A stretch of DNA of 64,000 bases from Janthinobacterium sp051380735 (GTDB taxonomy: Bacteria; Pseudomonadota; Gammaproteobacteria; Burkholderiales; Burkholderiaceae_D): assembly GCF_051380735.1 (NCBI RefSeq), contig NZ_JBNYXQ010000016.1:1-64000 (forward strand), given 5' to 3'. The translations under genes and the position numbers were made by a program. This document shows positions 8,928 to 17,959 of this stretch, in pieces (within the stretch, counting starts at the first letter, position 1; every line of letters starts with the position of its first letter). Below the pieces are notes generated by a model. The model was not told the origin of the DNA. It searched no databases and was given only the letters and a program-made list of their open reading frames with translations.

Positions 8928-9809
8928 ATGACTTCAAGTGCACATATCCCGAACAGCCAGCCCCAGCCCCAGCCACGCGGTGCCGACTCCAGTATTGGCG
9001 GCCTGCTGCTCGAATCGGGCAAGATCACGCCGGAAAACGCCGAGCGCGTGCTGCGCATGCAAAAGGAGCTGGGCATCCGCTTCGGCGAAGCAGCGCAGCG
9101 CCTGGGGCTGATTACGGAAGCGGACATCCAGCAAGTGCTGGCGCGCCAGTTCGACTATCCGTATTTGCAGCCGGGCGTCGGCAAATATCCGCAGGAACTG
9201 GTGGCCGCTTACCAACCGTTCAGCTCGCAGGTGGAAACCCTGCGCGCCGTGCGCAGCCAGCTGATGCTGCGCTGGTTTGCCCGTGGCAGCAAGTCGCTGG
9301 TGGTGCTGGGCATGGAACCTGGCGATGGCGCCAGCCTGTTTACGGCCAACCTGGCGGTGGTGTTTTCCCAGCTGGGCGAGCACACCTTGCTGGTCGACGC
9401 CAACCTGCGCACGCCGCGCCAGCATGACATCTTCGACCTGAAAACACGCCAGGGCCTGTCCGACGTTCTGGCCGGACGTGCCGAGCTCGACGTCATCGCC
9501 AAAGTGGAATCGTTTGTCGCCCTGTCGGTGCTGGCGGCCGGCACCTTGCCGCCAAATCCACAGGAATTGCTCAGCCGTACTTCCTTTGTCACGCTCAACA
9601 AGCAACTGGAAAGCCGCTACGACGCGGTGCTGTACGACGTGCCGGCCTACACCACCGGTTCCGACGCGATCGCGGTGGCCGCGCGTGCCGGCGGCGTGCT
9701 GCTGGTGGCGCGCAAGAACAAGACACCGATGGCGGACGTGGCCGCCATGTCCGAGCAGATGACGCAAAGCGGGGCCCAGGTGGTCGGTTCCGTGATGGTT
9801 GATTTTTGA
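8928..9809 (+). CDS. epsG: EpsG: BY-kinase-like ATPase with N-terminal MshEN-like domain
   Basis: This 293-residue cytoplasmic partner of EpsF belongs to the chain-length-determinant tyrosine kinase group. Residues about 24-75 show two half-repeats of the form IGGLLLESGKI...FGEAAQRLGLI, resembling MshEN/GspE N-terminal domains, some of which bind cyclic-di-GMP. A ParA/BY-kinase fold follows. The Walker A is degenerate: GMEPGDGAS at 128-136 has Ala where Lys is expected. The second motif is VDANLR (156-161) with Asn in place of the second Asp. There is no C-terminal tyrosine cluster. It may be a pseudokinase acting as a sensor or scaffold. Its stop overlaps the xrtB start codon. Confidence 0.82.
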   Translation: MTSSAHIPNSQPQPQPRGADSSIGGLLLESGKITPENAERVLRMQKELGIRFGEAAQRLGLITEADIQQVLARQFDYPYLQPGVGKYPQELVAAYQPFSSQVETLRAVRSQLMLRWFARGSKSLVVLGMEPGDGASLFTANLAVVFSQLGEHTLLVDANLRTPRQHDIFDLKTRQGLSDVLAGRAELDVIAKVESFVALSVLAAGTLPPNPQELLSRTSFVTLNKQLESRYDAVLYDVPAYTTGSDAIAVAARAGGVLLVARKNKTPMADVAAMSEQMTQSGAQVVGSVMVDF

Positions 9810-10717
9810 TGGTTGCGCGTGGCCACGCCATTCCGCCGGCCCGTACTGGCCGCTTTGCGCTGCCAGACTGGCTGCCGCTGGCGCTGGGCTTCCTGGCCAT
9901 GCTGCTGCCCAGCTTGGTTGGGCTGTTTCGCGGCATCTGGTTGACCGAAGAGCAGGCGCACGGCCCGATCATCCTGGCCCTGTCGCTGTGGCTAATCTAC
10001 CGCAAGTGGCCCGACATGCTGGCGGCCAGCAGCGGCGCAGCGGCCAGCCGCGCCGGCTGGCCGCTGCTGGTGCTTTCCCTGCTGTTGTACGTGCTGGGCC
10101 GCTCGCAGCAGATATTGTCGCTGGAAATCCTGGCCCTGATCGGCACCGGCCTGGCGCTGCTGCTGATCAAGCGCGGCCGTCCCGCCGCCCGCCTGCTGTG
10201 GTTCCCGTTCTTTTTCATGCTGTTCATGGTGCCGCTGCCGCTGCCGCTGGTGACCACCCTGACCATGCCGATGAAGATGGCCGTGTCCTATGTCACCGAA
10301 CACCTGCTGTTCCTGGCCGGCTATCCGATCGCGCGCACCGGCGTGATCCTGCAGATCGGCCAGTACCAGTTGCTGGTGGCCGACGCCTGCGCCGGCCTGC
10401 AGACCCTGCTCACGCTCGAAGCGCTGGGGCTGTTCTACCTGAACCTGGTGCGCCACACCTCGCCGTTCCGCAATATCGTGCTGGCGCTGTTGATCGTGCC
10501 CATTTCGTTTACCGCCAATGTCATCCGCGTGATGACGCTGACCCTGATCACCTATTATTTCGGCGACGCGGCCGGCCAGGGCTTTTTGCATGGCTTTGCC
10601 GGCATGGTGCTGTTCATCAGCGCGCTGTTGCTGATCCTCTCCGTTGATTCCCTGCTGCAGTGGATCGTGCGCAAGCGCGGTGGCGCAAGCGCGCCAGTTG
10701 CGGGAGTGGCGCCATGA
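9809..10717 (+). CDS. xrtB: Exosortase B (XrtB/EpsH)
   Basis: This 302-residue multi-pass membrane cysteine protease/transpeptidase recognises C-terminal PEP-CTERM signals. About eight hydrophobic segments are visible. The catalytic triad expected of exosortases is present: Cys194 in ADACAGLQT, Arg240 in NVIRV and His261 in LHGFAG. The ATG at 9809 overlaps the epsG stop (TGATG), and its end overlaps the epsI start, so the three genes look translationally coupled. The matching substrate is the PEP-CTERM protein at 29610-30368. Confidence 0.93.
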   Translation: MVARGHAIPPARTGRFALPDWLPLALGFLAMLLPSLVGLFRGIWLTEEQAHGPIILALSLWLIYRKWPDMLAASSGAAASRAGWPLLVLSLLLYVLGRSQQILSLEILALIGTGLALLLIKRGRPAARLLWFPFFFMLFMVPLPLPLVTTLTMPMKMAVSYVTEHLLFLAGYPIARTGVILQIGQYQLLVADACAGLQTLLTLEALGLFYLNLVRHTSPFRNIVLALLIVPISFTANVIRVMTLTLITYYFGDAAGQGFLHGFAGMVLFISALLLILSVDSLLQWIVRKRGGASAPVAGVAP

Positions 10718-11400
10718 ATGCCTCGCTACGCATGAATGTGCTGCTGGGCGCCTTGCTGCTGGGCGCCGCCATCCTCAGCCGCGCGGTGGCGCCCGGCGTG
10801 AAAATGTCGGACCAGCGCCCCAGCTTTTCGCTGGAAGCGGCGATACCGCAGGCGTTTGGCGAATGGCGCCTCGACCCCACCCTGGTGCCGCTGCAGGTCG
10901 ATCCGGAAACCCGGTCGCGCCTGGACAAGATCTATAACCAGACCCTGTCGCGCACCTATGTCAATCCGCGCGGCGAACGGGTGATGCTGTCGATCGCGTA
11001 TGGCGGCGACCAGAGCGACAACATGAGCGTGCACAAGCCCGAGGTATGCTACGCCGCGCAAGGCTTCCAGGTCGAGCGCGACGAATACGGCGAGCTGGCC
11101 TCGCCGTACGGCAAGCTGCCGGTCAAGCGCCTGCTGGCGGTGAGCGGCAACCGCAGCGAACCGATCACCTACTGGATCACGGTAGGCAACAGGATCAGCA
11201 AGGTCGGCCTGCAGCAGCGGCTTGAACAATTGCGCTACGGGCTGACCGGCACCGTTGCTGACGCCATGCTGTTTCGCGTTTCCAATATCGACACCGACTT
11301 GCCGCACTCGTATCAGTTGCAGGCCAATTTCGTCAACAGCCTGCTGGCCAGCATGCCGGCGGCCGAGCGTAGCCGGCTGATCGGCACGCCGGCGGGCTGA
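10714..11400 (+). CDS. epsI: Exosortase-associated protein EpsI
   Basis: This 228-residue EpsI family protein is encoded next to, or fused with, exosortases in many genomes. One N-terminal membrane anchor (about 8-26) precedes a periplasmic domain containing the family region MSVHKPEVCYAAQGF, with a conserved cysteine, and YWITVGNRIS. Its biochemical function is unknown; a role in supporting XrtB processing is inferred from strict co-occurrence. The ATG at 10714 lies within the ATGA overlap with the xrtB stop. Confidence 0.88.
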   Translation: MNASLRMNVLLGALLLGAAILSRAVAPGVKMSDQRPSFSLEAAIPQAFGEWRLDPTLVPLQVDPETRSRLDKIYNQTLSRTYVNPRGERVMLSIAYGGDQSDNMSVHKPEVCYAAQGFQVERDEYGELASPYGKLPVKRLLAVSGNRSEPITYWITVGNRISKVGLQQRLEQLRYGLTGTVADAMLFRVSNIDTDLPHSYQLQANFVNSLLASMPAAERSRLIGTPAG

Positions 11401-11443
11401 GACGCGCCCACGGCGCCCGTCGCCGTGGCAGATAGTGAGAATC

Positions 11444-12982
11444 ATGGGCAGCGATATCAATCAAAAAAGCGTCAGCGCCGTCAAGTGGGCGGCGATGGGC
11501 ACGGTCTGCATGTTCGGCCTGCAACTGGTCACGCAAGTGCTGCTGGCGCGCCTGCTGGGACCCGAGAGCTACGGCTTGTTTGCAATGGGCTTGCTTGTCA
11601 TGACGTTCAGCAATTTCCTCGCCGATTTCGGCTTTTCCTGGGGCCTGGTGCAAAACCAGACGCTGAGCGAGGAAGACGTGCGCTTCACGGTGACCTGGCA
11701 GGCGATCACGGGGCTGGCGGCAATGGCCTTGCTGTTTGTCGTCGCGCCATGGGTAGCGGTGTATTTCAATGAGCCGCGCATCGCCCCGGTGATCACCTGG
11801 ATGAGCCTGACCTGCGTGCTCAATGCGCTGACGGCGACCGGCAGCGGCCTGCTGCGCCGCCAGCTCGATTTCCGCGCGCTCAACATCATCCAGCTGACCA
11901 GCTATATCTTCGGCTACCTGATAATCGGCCTGTCGATGGCGTATGCCGGCGCCGGCGTGTGGACCCTGGTCTGCGCCTGGCTGGGCCAGTCGGCCACGGC
12001 GCTGCTGCTGACCTATGCGCGCACGCGCTTTTCGCTGCGCCCGCTGCTGTGGTACGAGGGCGCGCGCCGCTCGACGCATGTGGGCCTGACGGTGTTCGTG
12101 ACGAATCTGTGCAACTGGTTCCTGAACAACCTGGACCGCGTCTTCCTGGGCCGCTTCCTCGCCGCCCATGCGGTCGGCGTGTATGCGGTCGGCTACAACC
12201 TGGCCAATACGCCCAACGGACTGTTCCTGAATGCCCTGCAGCCGGCGTTTCTCGCCACCGGTGCCAAGCTGCAGGACGACTTGCCGCGCCTGCGCGACAT
12301 GTATGTGTCGGTGTTGGCGACCATCTGGATCGTGATCCTGCCGCTGTTCGTGCTGCTGGCGGTGACGGCACCGGCCCTGATCGGCGTCTTGTACGGTACC
12401 GTCTGGCAAGAGTCCGGCATGGTGCTGGCGATCCTGGGGCTGGCCATGCCGGCCTATATCACCTGGGGCATGTCCACCCCCATCTTGTGGAATACCGGCG
12501 GCAAGCACCTGGAAAGCCTGCTGCAGCTGCCGCTGATCGCAGCTGCTGCCGCGCTGCTGTTCTTGTTTGCGGGGCAGGGCGCGGCCACGGTGGCGCTGAT
12601 CGCCGCCGCAACCTTGCTGGCGCGCGCGCTGGTGGTGGGCACGGCCGCCTGCCGGCGCTTGCACGTGGGCCTGCGCGAGCTGGCGCCGCTGGCGGCGCGT
12701 GGCGTCGCCATGGCCTTGGTGGCCGGCGCCGGCAGCTGGGGCGGCACGGTGCTGGGCGGCATGGCCGGCAGCCATCCGCTGCCCGCTTTCCTCGGTGGCG
12801 CAGTGCTGGGCGGGGCGCTGCTGCTGGCCGCCGTGCTGGCCTGGCCGCCTTTGCTGGGCCTGCGCGTGGTGGGCATGCTGGGGCGTTTCAGTCCGCCCGT
12901 GCCGGCCAAAGCCATCCGCTATTTGCACGCCCGCTGTGGCGTGCGTGACAAGCTGAACGAACCGCGAGAACCACATGAGTGA
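11444..12982 (+). CDS. Polysaccharide repeat-unit flippase (Wzx-like, MOP family)
   Basis: This 512-residue membrane protein has about twelve to fourteen hydrophobic helices and N-terminal features of oligosaccharide flippases (KWAAMGTVCMFGLQLVTQVL, LLGPESYGLFAMGL). It would flip the undecaprenyl-linked repeat to the periplasm before polymerisation. An in-frame GTG at 11435 is an alternative start. Its 3' end overlaps the polymerase gene by eight bases, suggesting coupled translation of flippase and polymerase. Confidence 0.85.
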   Translation: MGSDINQKSVSAVKWAAMGTVCMFGLQLVTQVLLARLLGPESYGLFAMGLLVMTFSNFLADFGFSWGLVQNQTLSEEDVRFTVTWQAITGLAAMALLFVVAPWVAVYFNEPRIAPVITWMSLTCVLNALTATGSGLLRRQLDFRALNIIQLTSYIFGYLIIGLSMAYAGAGVWTLVCAWLGQSATALLLTYARTRFSLRPLLWYEGARRSTHVGLTVFVTNLCNWFLNNLDRVFLGRFLAAHAVGVYAVGYNLANTPNGLFLNALQPAFLATGAKLQDDLPRLRDMYVSVLATIWIVILPLFVLLAVTAPALIGVLYGTVWQESGMVLAILGLAMPAYITWGMSTPILWNTGGKHLESLLQLPLIAAAAALLFLFAGQGAATVALIAAATLLARALVVGTAACRRLHVGLRELAPLAARGVAMALVAGAGSWGGTVLGGMAGSHPLPAFLGGAVLGGALLLAAVLAWPPLLGLRVVGMLGRFSPPVPAKAIRYLHARCGVRDKLNEPREPHE

Positions 12983-14393
12983 CATACTGTTTGGCCTGTT
13001 TGCACTGGTCGCCGCGCTGGTGGTGGTGTTCGTCATCGCCTTGAGCATCCATTGGGGCAGCAAGCGCGAGACCGGCCTGGTGCCTTATGTGTACTACCCG
13101 GTGCTGCTGTCGATTGCCGTCACCGCCATGTTGTCGAACCGCGATTTTTCGGTCAGCGAAATCCTGCTGGGGGTGCAGGCGGTGGTGCGCCACCCGGCCA
13201 GCATCTGGCTTGGCCGGCTTACCTCGCTGTTCGTGATTTTTGCCTGCGGCGAGCGCATCCTGCACCGCATGATGACGCGCGAAAAAACCCAGCCGCTGCC
13301 GCTGCTGCTGTTCTGGGCCTTCGTACTGTATTTCCTCTCCAATATCGTCAGCCCGGGCCTGTTTGGCCAGCATATGGAAGTCTCGCACGAGTATCTGTAC
13401 ATGTTCCTGGCCGGCTGCGCCGCCATGCTGATGACGCCGAAGGAGGTGGGCATGAGCATCGTTTCCATGCGCAACGCCAACTTGTTGTTCCTGGTGCTCA
13501 GCGCGGCCATGCTGGCCTGGAAACCGAACATGATCATCGTCAAGGACTACCACGGGCTGCTGCCTTTTCTCACCATTCGCTATGCGGGCCTGGCCAGCCA
13601 CCCCAACGTGCTGGCGCCGATGGTGGTGGTGTTCCTGCTGTGCCTGTGGAACAAGCCGTATGCCTGGCGTCCGCTGAACCTGTTCGCCTGGGCCGTGGGG
13701 CTGGCCAGCCTGCTGCTGGCGCAATCGAAAACCAACTGGATCGCCTGCATCCTGTGCTTTGGCTGTATCGCGTATTTCGGTTTCCGCGAACAGATCAGGG
13801 AGCGCCTGTTCGATTACCGGCGCCCGCAGCTGTCGATCATTGCCATCTTCTGCCTTATCCTGCTGTGCAGCTCGGGCGTGCTGATGCTGATGTTCGGCGG
13901 CCTGGACGCCAGTCTGGCGCGCTTCGCCTCGAGCAGCGAAGGGTTTGAATTGCTGAGCCTGACGGGGCGCGACCTGATCTGGCAGGTGGCGGTGCAGGAG
14001 TGGCACAAGAATCCCATGTTCGGCTATGGCCTGTTGCTGTGGGATGATGCGTTTCGCGCCAGCATCGGCATGCCTTATGCGACGCATGCGCACAGCCAGT
14101 TTTACCAGAGCCTGGCCAGCGCCGGCACCATCGGTGCTGTCGGCCTGGTGCTGTACTCGCTGGTGCTGCTGTACGCTTCGGCACGCACGGCCAAGGCCAG
14201 TTCCGGCATGTCGATGGCGCTGTTCGTGCTGATCGCCAGCCGTTCCTTCAGCGAGGTGCCGCTGTCGCTGTCCGGCTTTGCCGCCGAAGCGCTGACGCAT
14301 GTGCTGCTGCTCATTATCGTCACCGCCTATTATCCGGTGGCCGACAAACAGGCCGTCAGGGCCCGCAAGGTGCGCATACCGGGGGTGGTTTGA
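12975..14393 (+). CDS. O-antigen-ligase-like polymerase (Wzy candidate)
   Basis: This 472-residue protein has about twelve transmembrane segments and a central region of the Wzy_C/O-antigen ligase type (SKTNWIACILCF, then a periplasmic stretch with SLTGRDLIWQVAVQEW and THAHSQFYQSLASAG, including the His-rich motif commonly needed by ligases and polymerases). It most likely polymerises the repeat units in the periplasm. It is placed between the flippase and a GT2, overlapping both genes. Ligase activity cannot be excluded from sequence. Confidence 0.82.
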   Translation: MSDILFGLFALVAALVVVFVIALSIHWGSKRETGLVPYVYYPVLLSIAVTAMLSNRDFSVSEILLGVQAVVRHPASIWLGRLTSLFVIFACGERILHRMMTREKTQPLPLLLFWAFVLYFLSNIVSPGLFGQHMEVSHEYLYMFLAGCAAMLMTPKEVGMSIVSMRNANLLFLVLSAAMLAWKPNMIIVKDYHGLLPFLTIRYAGLASHPNVLAPMVVVFLLCLWNKPYAWRPLNLFAWAVGLASLLLAQSKTNWIACILCFGCIAYFGFREQIRERLFDYRRPQLSIIAIFCLILLCSSGVLMLMFGGLDASLARFASSSEGFELLSLTGRDLIWQVAVQEWHKNPMFGYGLLLWDDAFRASIGMPYATHAHSQFYQSLASAGTIGAVGLVLYSLVLLYASARTAKASSGMSMALFVLIASRSFSEVPLSLSGFAAEALTHVLLLIIVTAYYPVADKQAVRARKVRIPGVV

Positions 14394-15337
14394 TGCTGTG
14401 TTCGGTTGTCATTCCGCTCTATAACAAAGCGCCGTATATCGACGCTGCCCTGGCCTCGGTACTGGCGCAAACCCATGCCGACTGGGAAGTGGTGGTGGTT
14501 GACGATGGATCGAGCGACGACGGGCCGGCGCGCGTGCAGGCCTGCCTTGATCCGCGCGTGCGGCTGGTGCGCCAGGCCAACGGCGGCGTGTCGCGCGCGC
14601 GCAACCGCGGCATCGCCGAAGCGCGCGGCGAACTGGTGTGTTTCCTCGATGCCGATGACTGGTACGCGCCCGACTACCTGCGCACGCAGGTCGGCATGGC
14701 GCTGGCTTATCCCGCCGAGTCCTATTTTGCCACCGGTTTCAAGGCCGTCACGCCGGGCGCCGATGCGCGCCTTGCCGCGGCGCCGGCCTTGCCGCAGGAT
14801 GTCGAGCTGGTCGATGATTTCTATGCGCGGTGCAATCGGCAGTGGATCTCCTTCTTTACCAGTTCGGTGGCCGCCAGGCGCAGTGCGCTGTTGCCTTTGC
14901 AGCCGTGTTTTCCCGAAGGCGAGCAGTTCGGCGAAGACCTGGACCTGTGGTTCCGCCTGGCCGAACGCCATCGCCTGGTGCAGACGGCGCTGCCGCTGGT
15001 GGCTTACCGGCTGGACGTGGGCGGCAGCCTGAGCGCCATCTCCGGGCGCGACGTGGTGCTGCCCGTGTTTGCCCGCCTGGAACAGCGCGCCCGCAGCTGG
15101 CCGGCCAGTGATCCGGCGCGCCGGCCGGCCTTGCTGCTGGTGTCGAATGCGCGCGTGGTGGTAGCGCGCGAACTGCTCGAAGCGGGCCGGCGTAGCGCGG
15201 CGCTGGCCGAAATGGGGCGCGCCATGCGCGACGGCGTCACCCGACACTGGTACAGTACGGCCATCATGTGTTTGCTGTTTACCCCAAGCATGACCAGACG
15301 CTGGTCGGCATGGCGAAAGTCACGCATCACCGCTTGA
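14393..15337 (+). CDS. Family 2 glycosyltransferase
   Basis: This 314-residue GT-A fold glycosyltransferase shows the hallmark N-terminus SVVIPLYNKAPYI, the nucleotide-binding stretch VVVVDDGSSDD, GVSRARNRGI and the metal-binding DADD motif (CFLDADDW). No transmembrane anchor is apparent. It adds one sugar to the lipid-linked repeat on the cytoplasmic face; donor and linkage cannot be read from sequence. The ATG overlaps the polymerase stop (TGATG). It is the last gene of a tightly overlapping block, as a 183-base gap with a TATAAT at 15365-15370 follows. Confidence 0.85.
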   Translation: MLCSVVIPLYNKAPYIDAALASVLAQTHADWEVVVVDDGSSDDGPARVQACLDPRVRLVRQANGGVSRARNRGIAEARGELVCFLDADDWYAPDYLRTQVGMALAYPAESYFATGFKAVTPGADARLAAAPALPQDVELVDDFYARCNRQWISFFTSSVAARRSALLPLQPCFPEGEQFGEDLDLWFRLAERHRLVQTALPLVAYRLDVGGSLSAISGRDVVLPVFARLEQRARSWPASDPARRPALLLVSNARVVVARELLEAGRRSAALAEMGRAMRDGVTRHWYSTAIMCLLFTPSMTRRWSAWRKSRITA

Positions 15338-15520
15338 ACCAGTCGTTGCCGACAGGCATTTCGGTATAATTGCAGCAAGTGCACAAGTTCTCGCTGGTTG
15401 AATATGCACTTCCTGCTTTTGCAGCAAAAGACAGTCCCCCTGCGTGACGGTAGCGCCGCGCAACGTCGATGGTCACCCCGGATCCATGCCCAACCTGACA
15501 CCCGTCGAAGGAATGCCCCC

Positions 15521-17779
15521 ATGAAATCAAGCTGCCGCCCCCTGTTGCGTACCGCCTTGCTGTTGCTGCTGGCTTCGTGCGGCGCCGCGCGGGCAGACTG
15601 GGTGCAGGCGACCGATCCGCTGGCCGTGCGTGCACTGCCGGACAGCCTGCAAGCCCAGGTGCAGAACCCGCCGACTTTCTCGTGGTCGCGCCATCCCTCG
15701 GCACCGCGGGAATACGTGCTTCAGCTTTATCTGAACAGCGTGCCGAACCGTACTTTCAACACTACGCGCAACTGGTATTTGCCAGCGCAGGCATTGCCTG
15801 TTGGCCGCTATACGTGGCGCGTGCGGCCATCGACCTCGCAGGAATGGTCGACCCCGCGCAGCTTCGTCATCGCCGGCAGCTCGCAGCTATTCGAGGTCAA
15901 TGAAAACGCGGCGCTGCGCAATGCCGTCATGCGCAAGGCGCGCCCGCGCGCGCTGCCCAGCGGCCTGAAGCCGTTCTCGTCGTGGAGCGCCGCCATGCGC
16001 TCCGACCGCCAGCAGGCGCTGACGGGGCTGACGAACGAAGTGAACCATTACATCGCGTCGCTGAAAACCGTGTCCGACAGCGAGTGGCCGCTGCCGCCAA
16101 GCAAGATACGCACGCCGGCACTGGTGGCGCAGCAATCGAACATCATGCAGCGCGTCAATCCGAATGCGCGCCAGCTGGAGGGGGCGGCGACCTTGTACCG
16201 CCTGACCGGCAAGCAGGCCTACCTTGATGAAGCGATCCGCCGCGGCGACCAGTTTGCCGCGCTGGACGTGAACGGCCCCACCAGTTTTGCCAACCAGGAC
16301 ATGGGCAGCCGCGTGATCGCGCAAAGCCTGATGAAAGCCATCGACATGCTGGCCGGCGCACTGGTGGTCAATGGTGACACCACGCGCCGCGACAAGTGGC
16401 TGTCGGTGGTGGCGGCGCGCACCGGCGCGCTGTACGCCGACCTGTCGGCCGGCGGCGGCCGTCTCGACCAAATGCCCTATGATTCGCACGCGGCCACCAG
16501 CATGGCTTACCTGGCGCTGACCTCGACCCTGGCGCTGGGCGACATTCCCGCAGCGGCCACCTGGTTCGATTTTTCGTTCCGCGCCTTTGTCAGCTCGTTC
16601 AGCGTCTGGAGCGGTCCGGAAGGCGGCTTTGCCAACGGCACTGCATATGCCGAATATGAAGCCGACTTCGCGCTGCAGATCTGGCCCGCGCTGGCGCAGG
16701 CGACCGGCGTGAACATGTTCGACAAGCCCTGGTCGCGCGGCTTCGCGCAGTTCCTGATGCATTTCGTGCCGCCCGGCCAGCAAACCCACGTGTTTGGCGA
16801 CGGCCACGAGACGGCGCCCGAATACCGTTTCATGAAGGGGTTCGCCTCGCGCCATGCCACGCCGCAAGCGGCCTGGTATGTGAAAAGCCTGAGCCGTCCG
16901 GACGACGTGCTGGCCACCTTGCAGGCACCGTATCCGATGCCGGTCGCGACCGTCGCGGCGGCGGCCGCCATGCCGCCGGCCAACGCCGCCTACTATCCAA
17001 GCATAGGCTGGACCGCCATGCACAGCAACCTGGCCAGCAGTAGCCGCACCTCGCTGTACTTCAAGTCCAGCCCTTTTGGTTCGTTCAATCACAGCCATGG
17101 CGACCAGAATGGTTTCGTGCTGTTCAGCGCTGGCGTGCCGCTGCTGACGGAAACCGGCTGGTACGACTGGTACGATTCGCCGCTGTGGAATTCCTGGTAT
17201 CGCCAGTCGAAGTCGCACAATACGCTGACTTTCGACGGCGGCATCGGACAAGCGGTGGAGGGCTATGAAGCGCCGATGTCGCGCAACGGCCGCATCACCG
17301 CTTTTTCCACCACGCCGGGCGTCGACTATGTCGAAGGCGACGCCACGCCGGCCTATGCCGGCCTGCTGAAATCGGCCACGCGCAAGATCTGGTACGTGCG
17401 CGGCACCGACACGGCGGTGATACTCGACCAGTACGCGTCGGCCAGGCCGCGCGTGTTCGAGTGGAACTTCCACGGCTATGCGCCTGTCGTCGCCGATAGT
17501 GCCGGCAATATTTCCATCACCAACCAGGGCCGCAAGGTGTGCCTGCTGCCGCTGGCCACCAGCGCGCAGCGCTTCGAGCGACGCGCCGGCCCGCCGCCGC
17601 AAAGCGGCACCTATGAAGACCATGCTGCGTTCGTCAAGACCGCCGCCGCCACCAGCGGCGAATTCCTGACGGTGCTCGATGTCGGTTGCAAGGGCACCGC
17701 CGTCAAGCTCGACACCAGCGGCGGCCTGCGCAAGGTCGTGGTCGGTACGCAAACGTTGACACTGCCATTGCCAAAGTAA
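15521..17779 (+). CDS. Secreted heparinase II/III-like lyase with DUF4962 domain
   Basis: This 752-residue exported protein has a signal sequence with LASC around Cys20, so it may be a lipoprotein, although ARA before Asp26 is also a good type I site. An N-terminal beta-sandwich (PPTFSWSRHP...YTWRVRP, fibronectin-like), a helical toroid and a C-terminal heparinase II/III domain follow; the block NHSHGDQN near residue 522 and SKSHNTL carry the conserved histidines. Such proteins cleave uronic-acid-containing polysaccharides by beta-elimination. The start at 15521 has GAAGGA upstream. An in-frame extension to 15398 is unlikely. A role in trimming or releasing the cluster's own polymer is inferred. 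Confidence 0.8.
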   Translation: MKSSCRPLLRTALLLLLASCGAARADWVQATDPLAVRALPDSLQAQVQNPPTFSWSRHPSAPREYVLQLYLNSVPNRTFNTTRNWYLPAQALPVGRYTWRVRPSTSQEWSTPRSFVIAGSSQLFEVNENAALRNAVMRKARPRALPSGLKPFSSWSAAMRSDRQQALTGLTNEVNHYIASLKTVSDSEWPLPPSKIRTPALVAQQSNIMQRVNPNARQLEGAATLYRLTGKQAYLDEAIRRGDQFAALDVNGPTSFANQDMGSRVIAQSLMKAIDMLAGALVVNGDTTRRDKWLSVVAARTGALYADLSAGGGRLDQMPYDSHAATSMAYLALTSTLALGDIPAAATWFDFSFRAFVSSFSVWSGPEGGFANGTAYAEYEADFALQIWPALAQATGVNMFDKPWSRGFAQFLMHFVPPGQQTHVFGDGHETAPEYRFMKGFASRHATPQAAWYVKSLSRPDDVLATLQAPYPMPVATVAAAAAMPPANAAYYPSIGWTAMHSNLASSSRTSLYFKSSPFGSFNHSHGDQNGFVLFSAGVPLLTETGWYDWYDSPLWNSWYRQSKSHNTLTFDGGIGQAVEGYEAPMSRNGRITAFSTTPGVDYVEGDATPAYAGLLKSATRKIWYVRGTDTAVILDQYASARPRVFEWNFHGYAPVVADSAGNISITNQGRKVCLLPLATSAQRFERRAGPPPQSGTYEDHAAFVKTAAATSGEFLTVLDVGCKGTAVKLDTSGGLRKVVVGTQTLTLPLPK

Positions 17780-17959
17780 GCGCGGCACGCAGCGACGCAA
17801 CGAGCATTGCCGGCTGGCATGGCCGTCTTTTTCGTCTCTGGCATGCCGCTCTAGCCATGCTGTTCGGTTAAGATGCTTCATCATTTTGCAGAGGGTGGGC
17901 AGGATCGCTGCGGCGGCTGTCACACCCACTGCAAAGCAAGTCAACCTGCGCCGTCGCCC

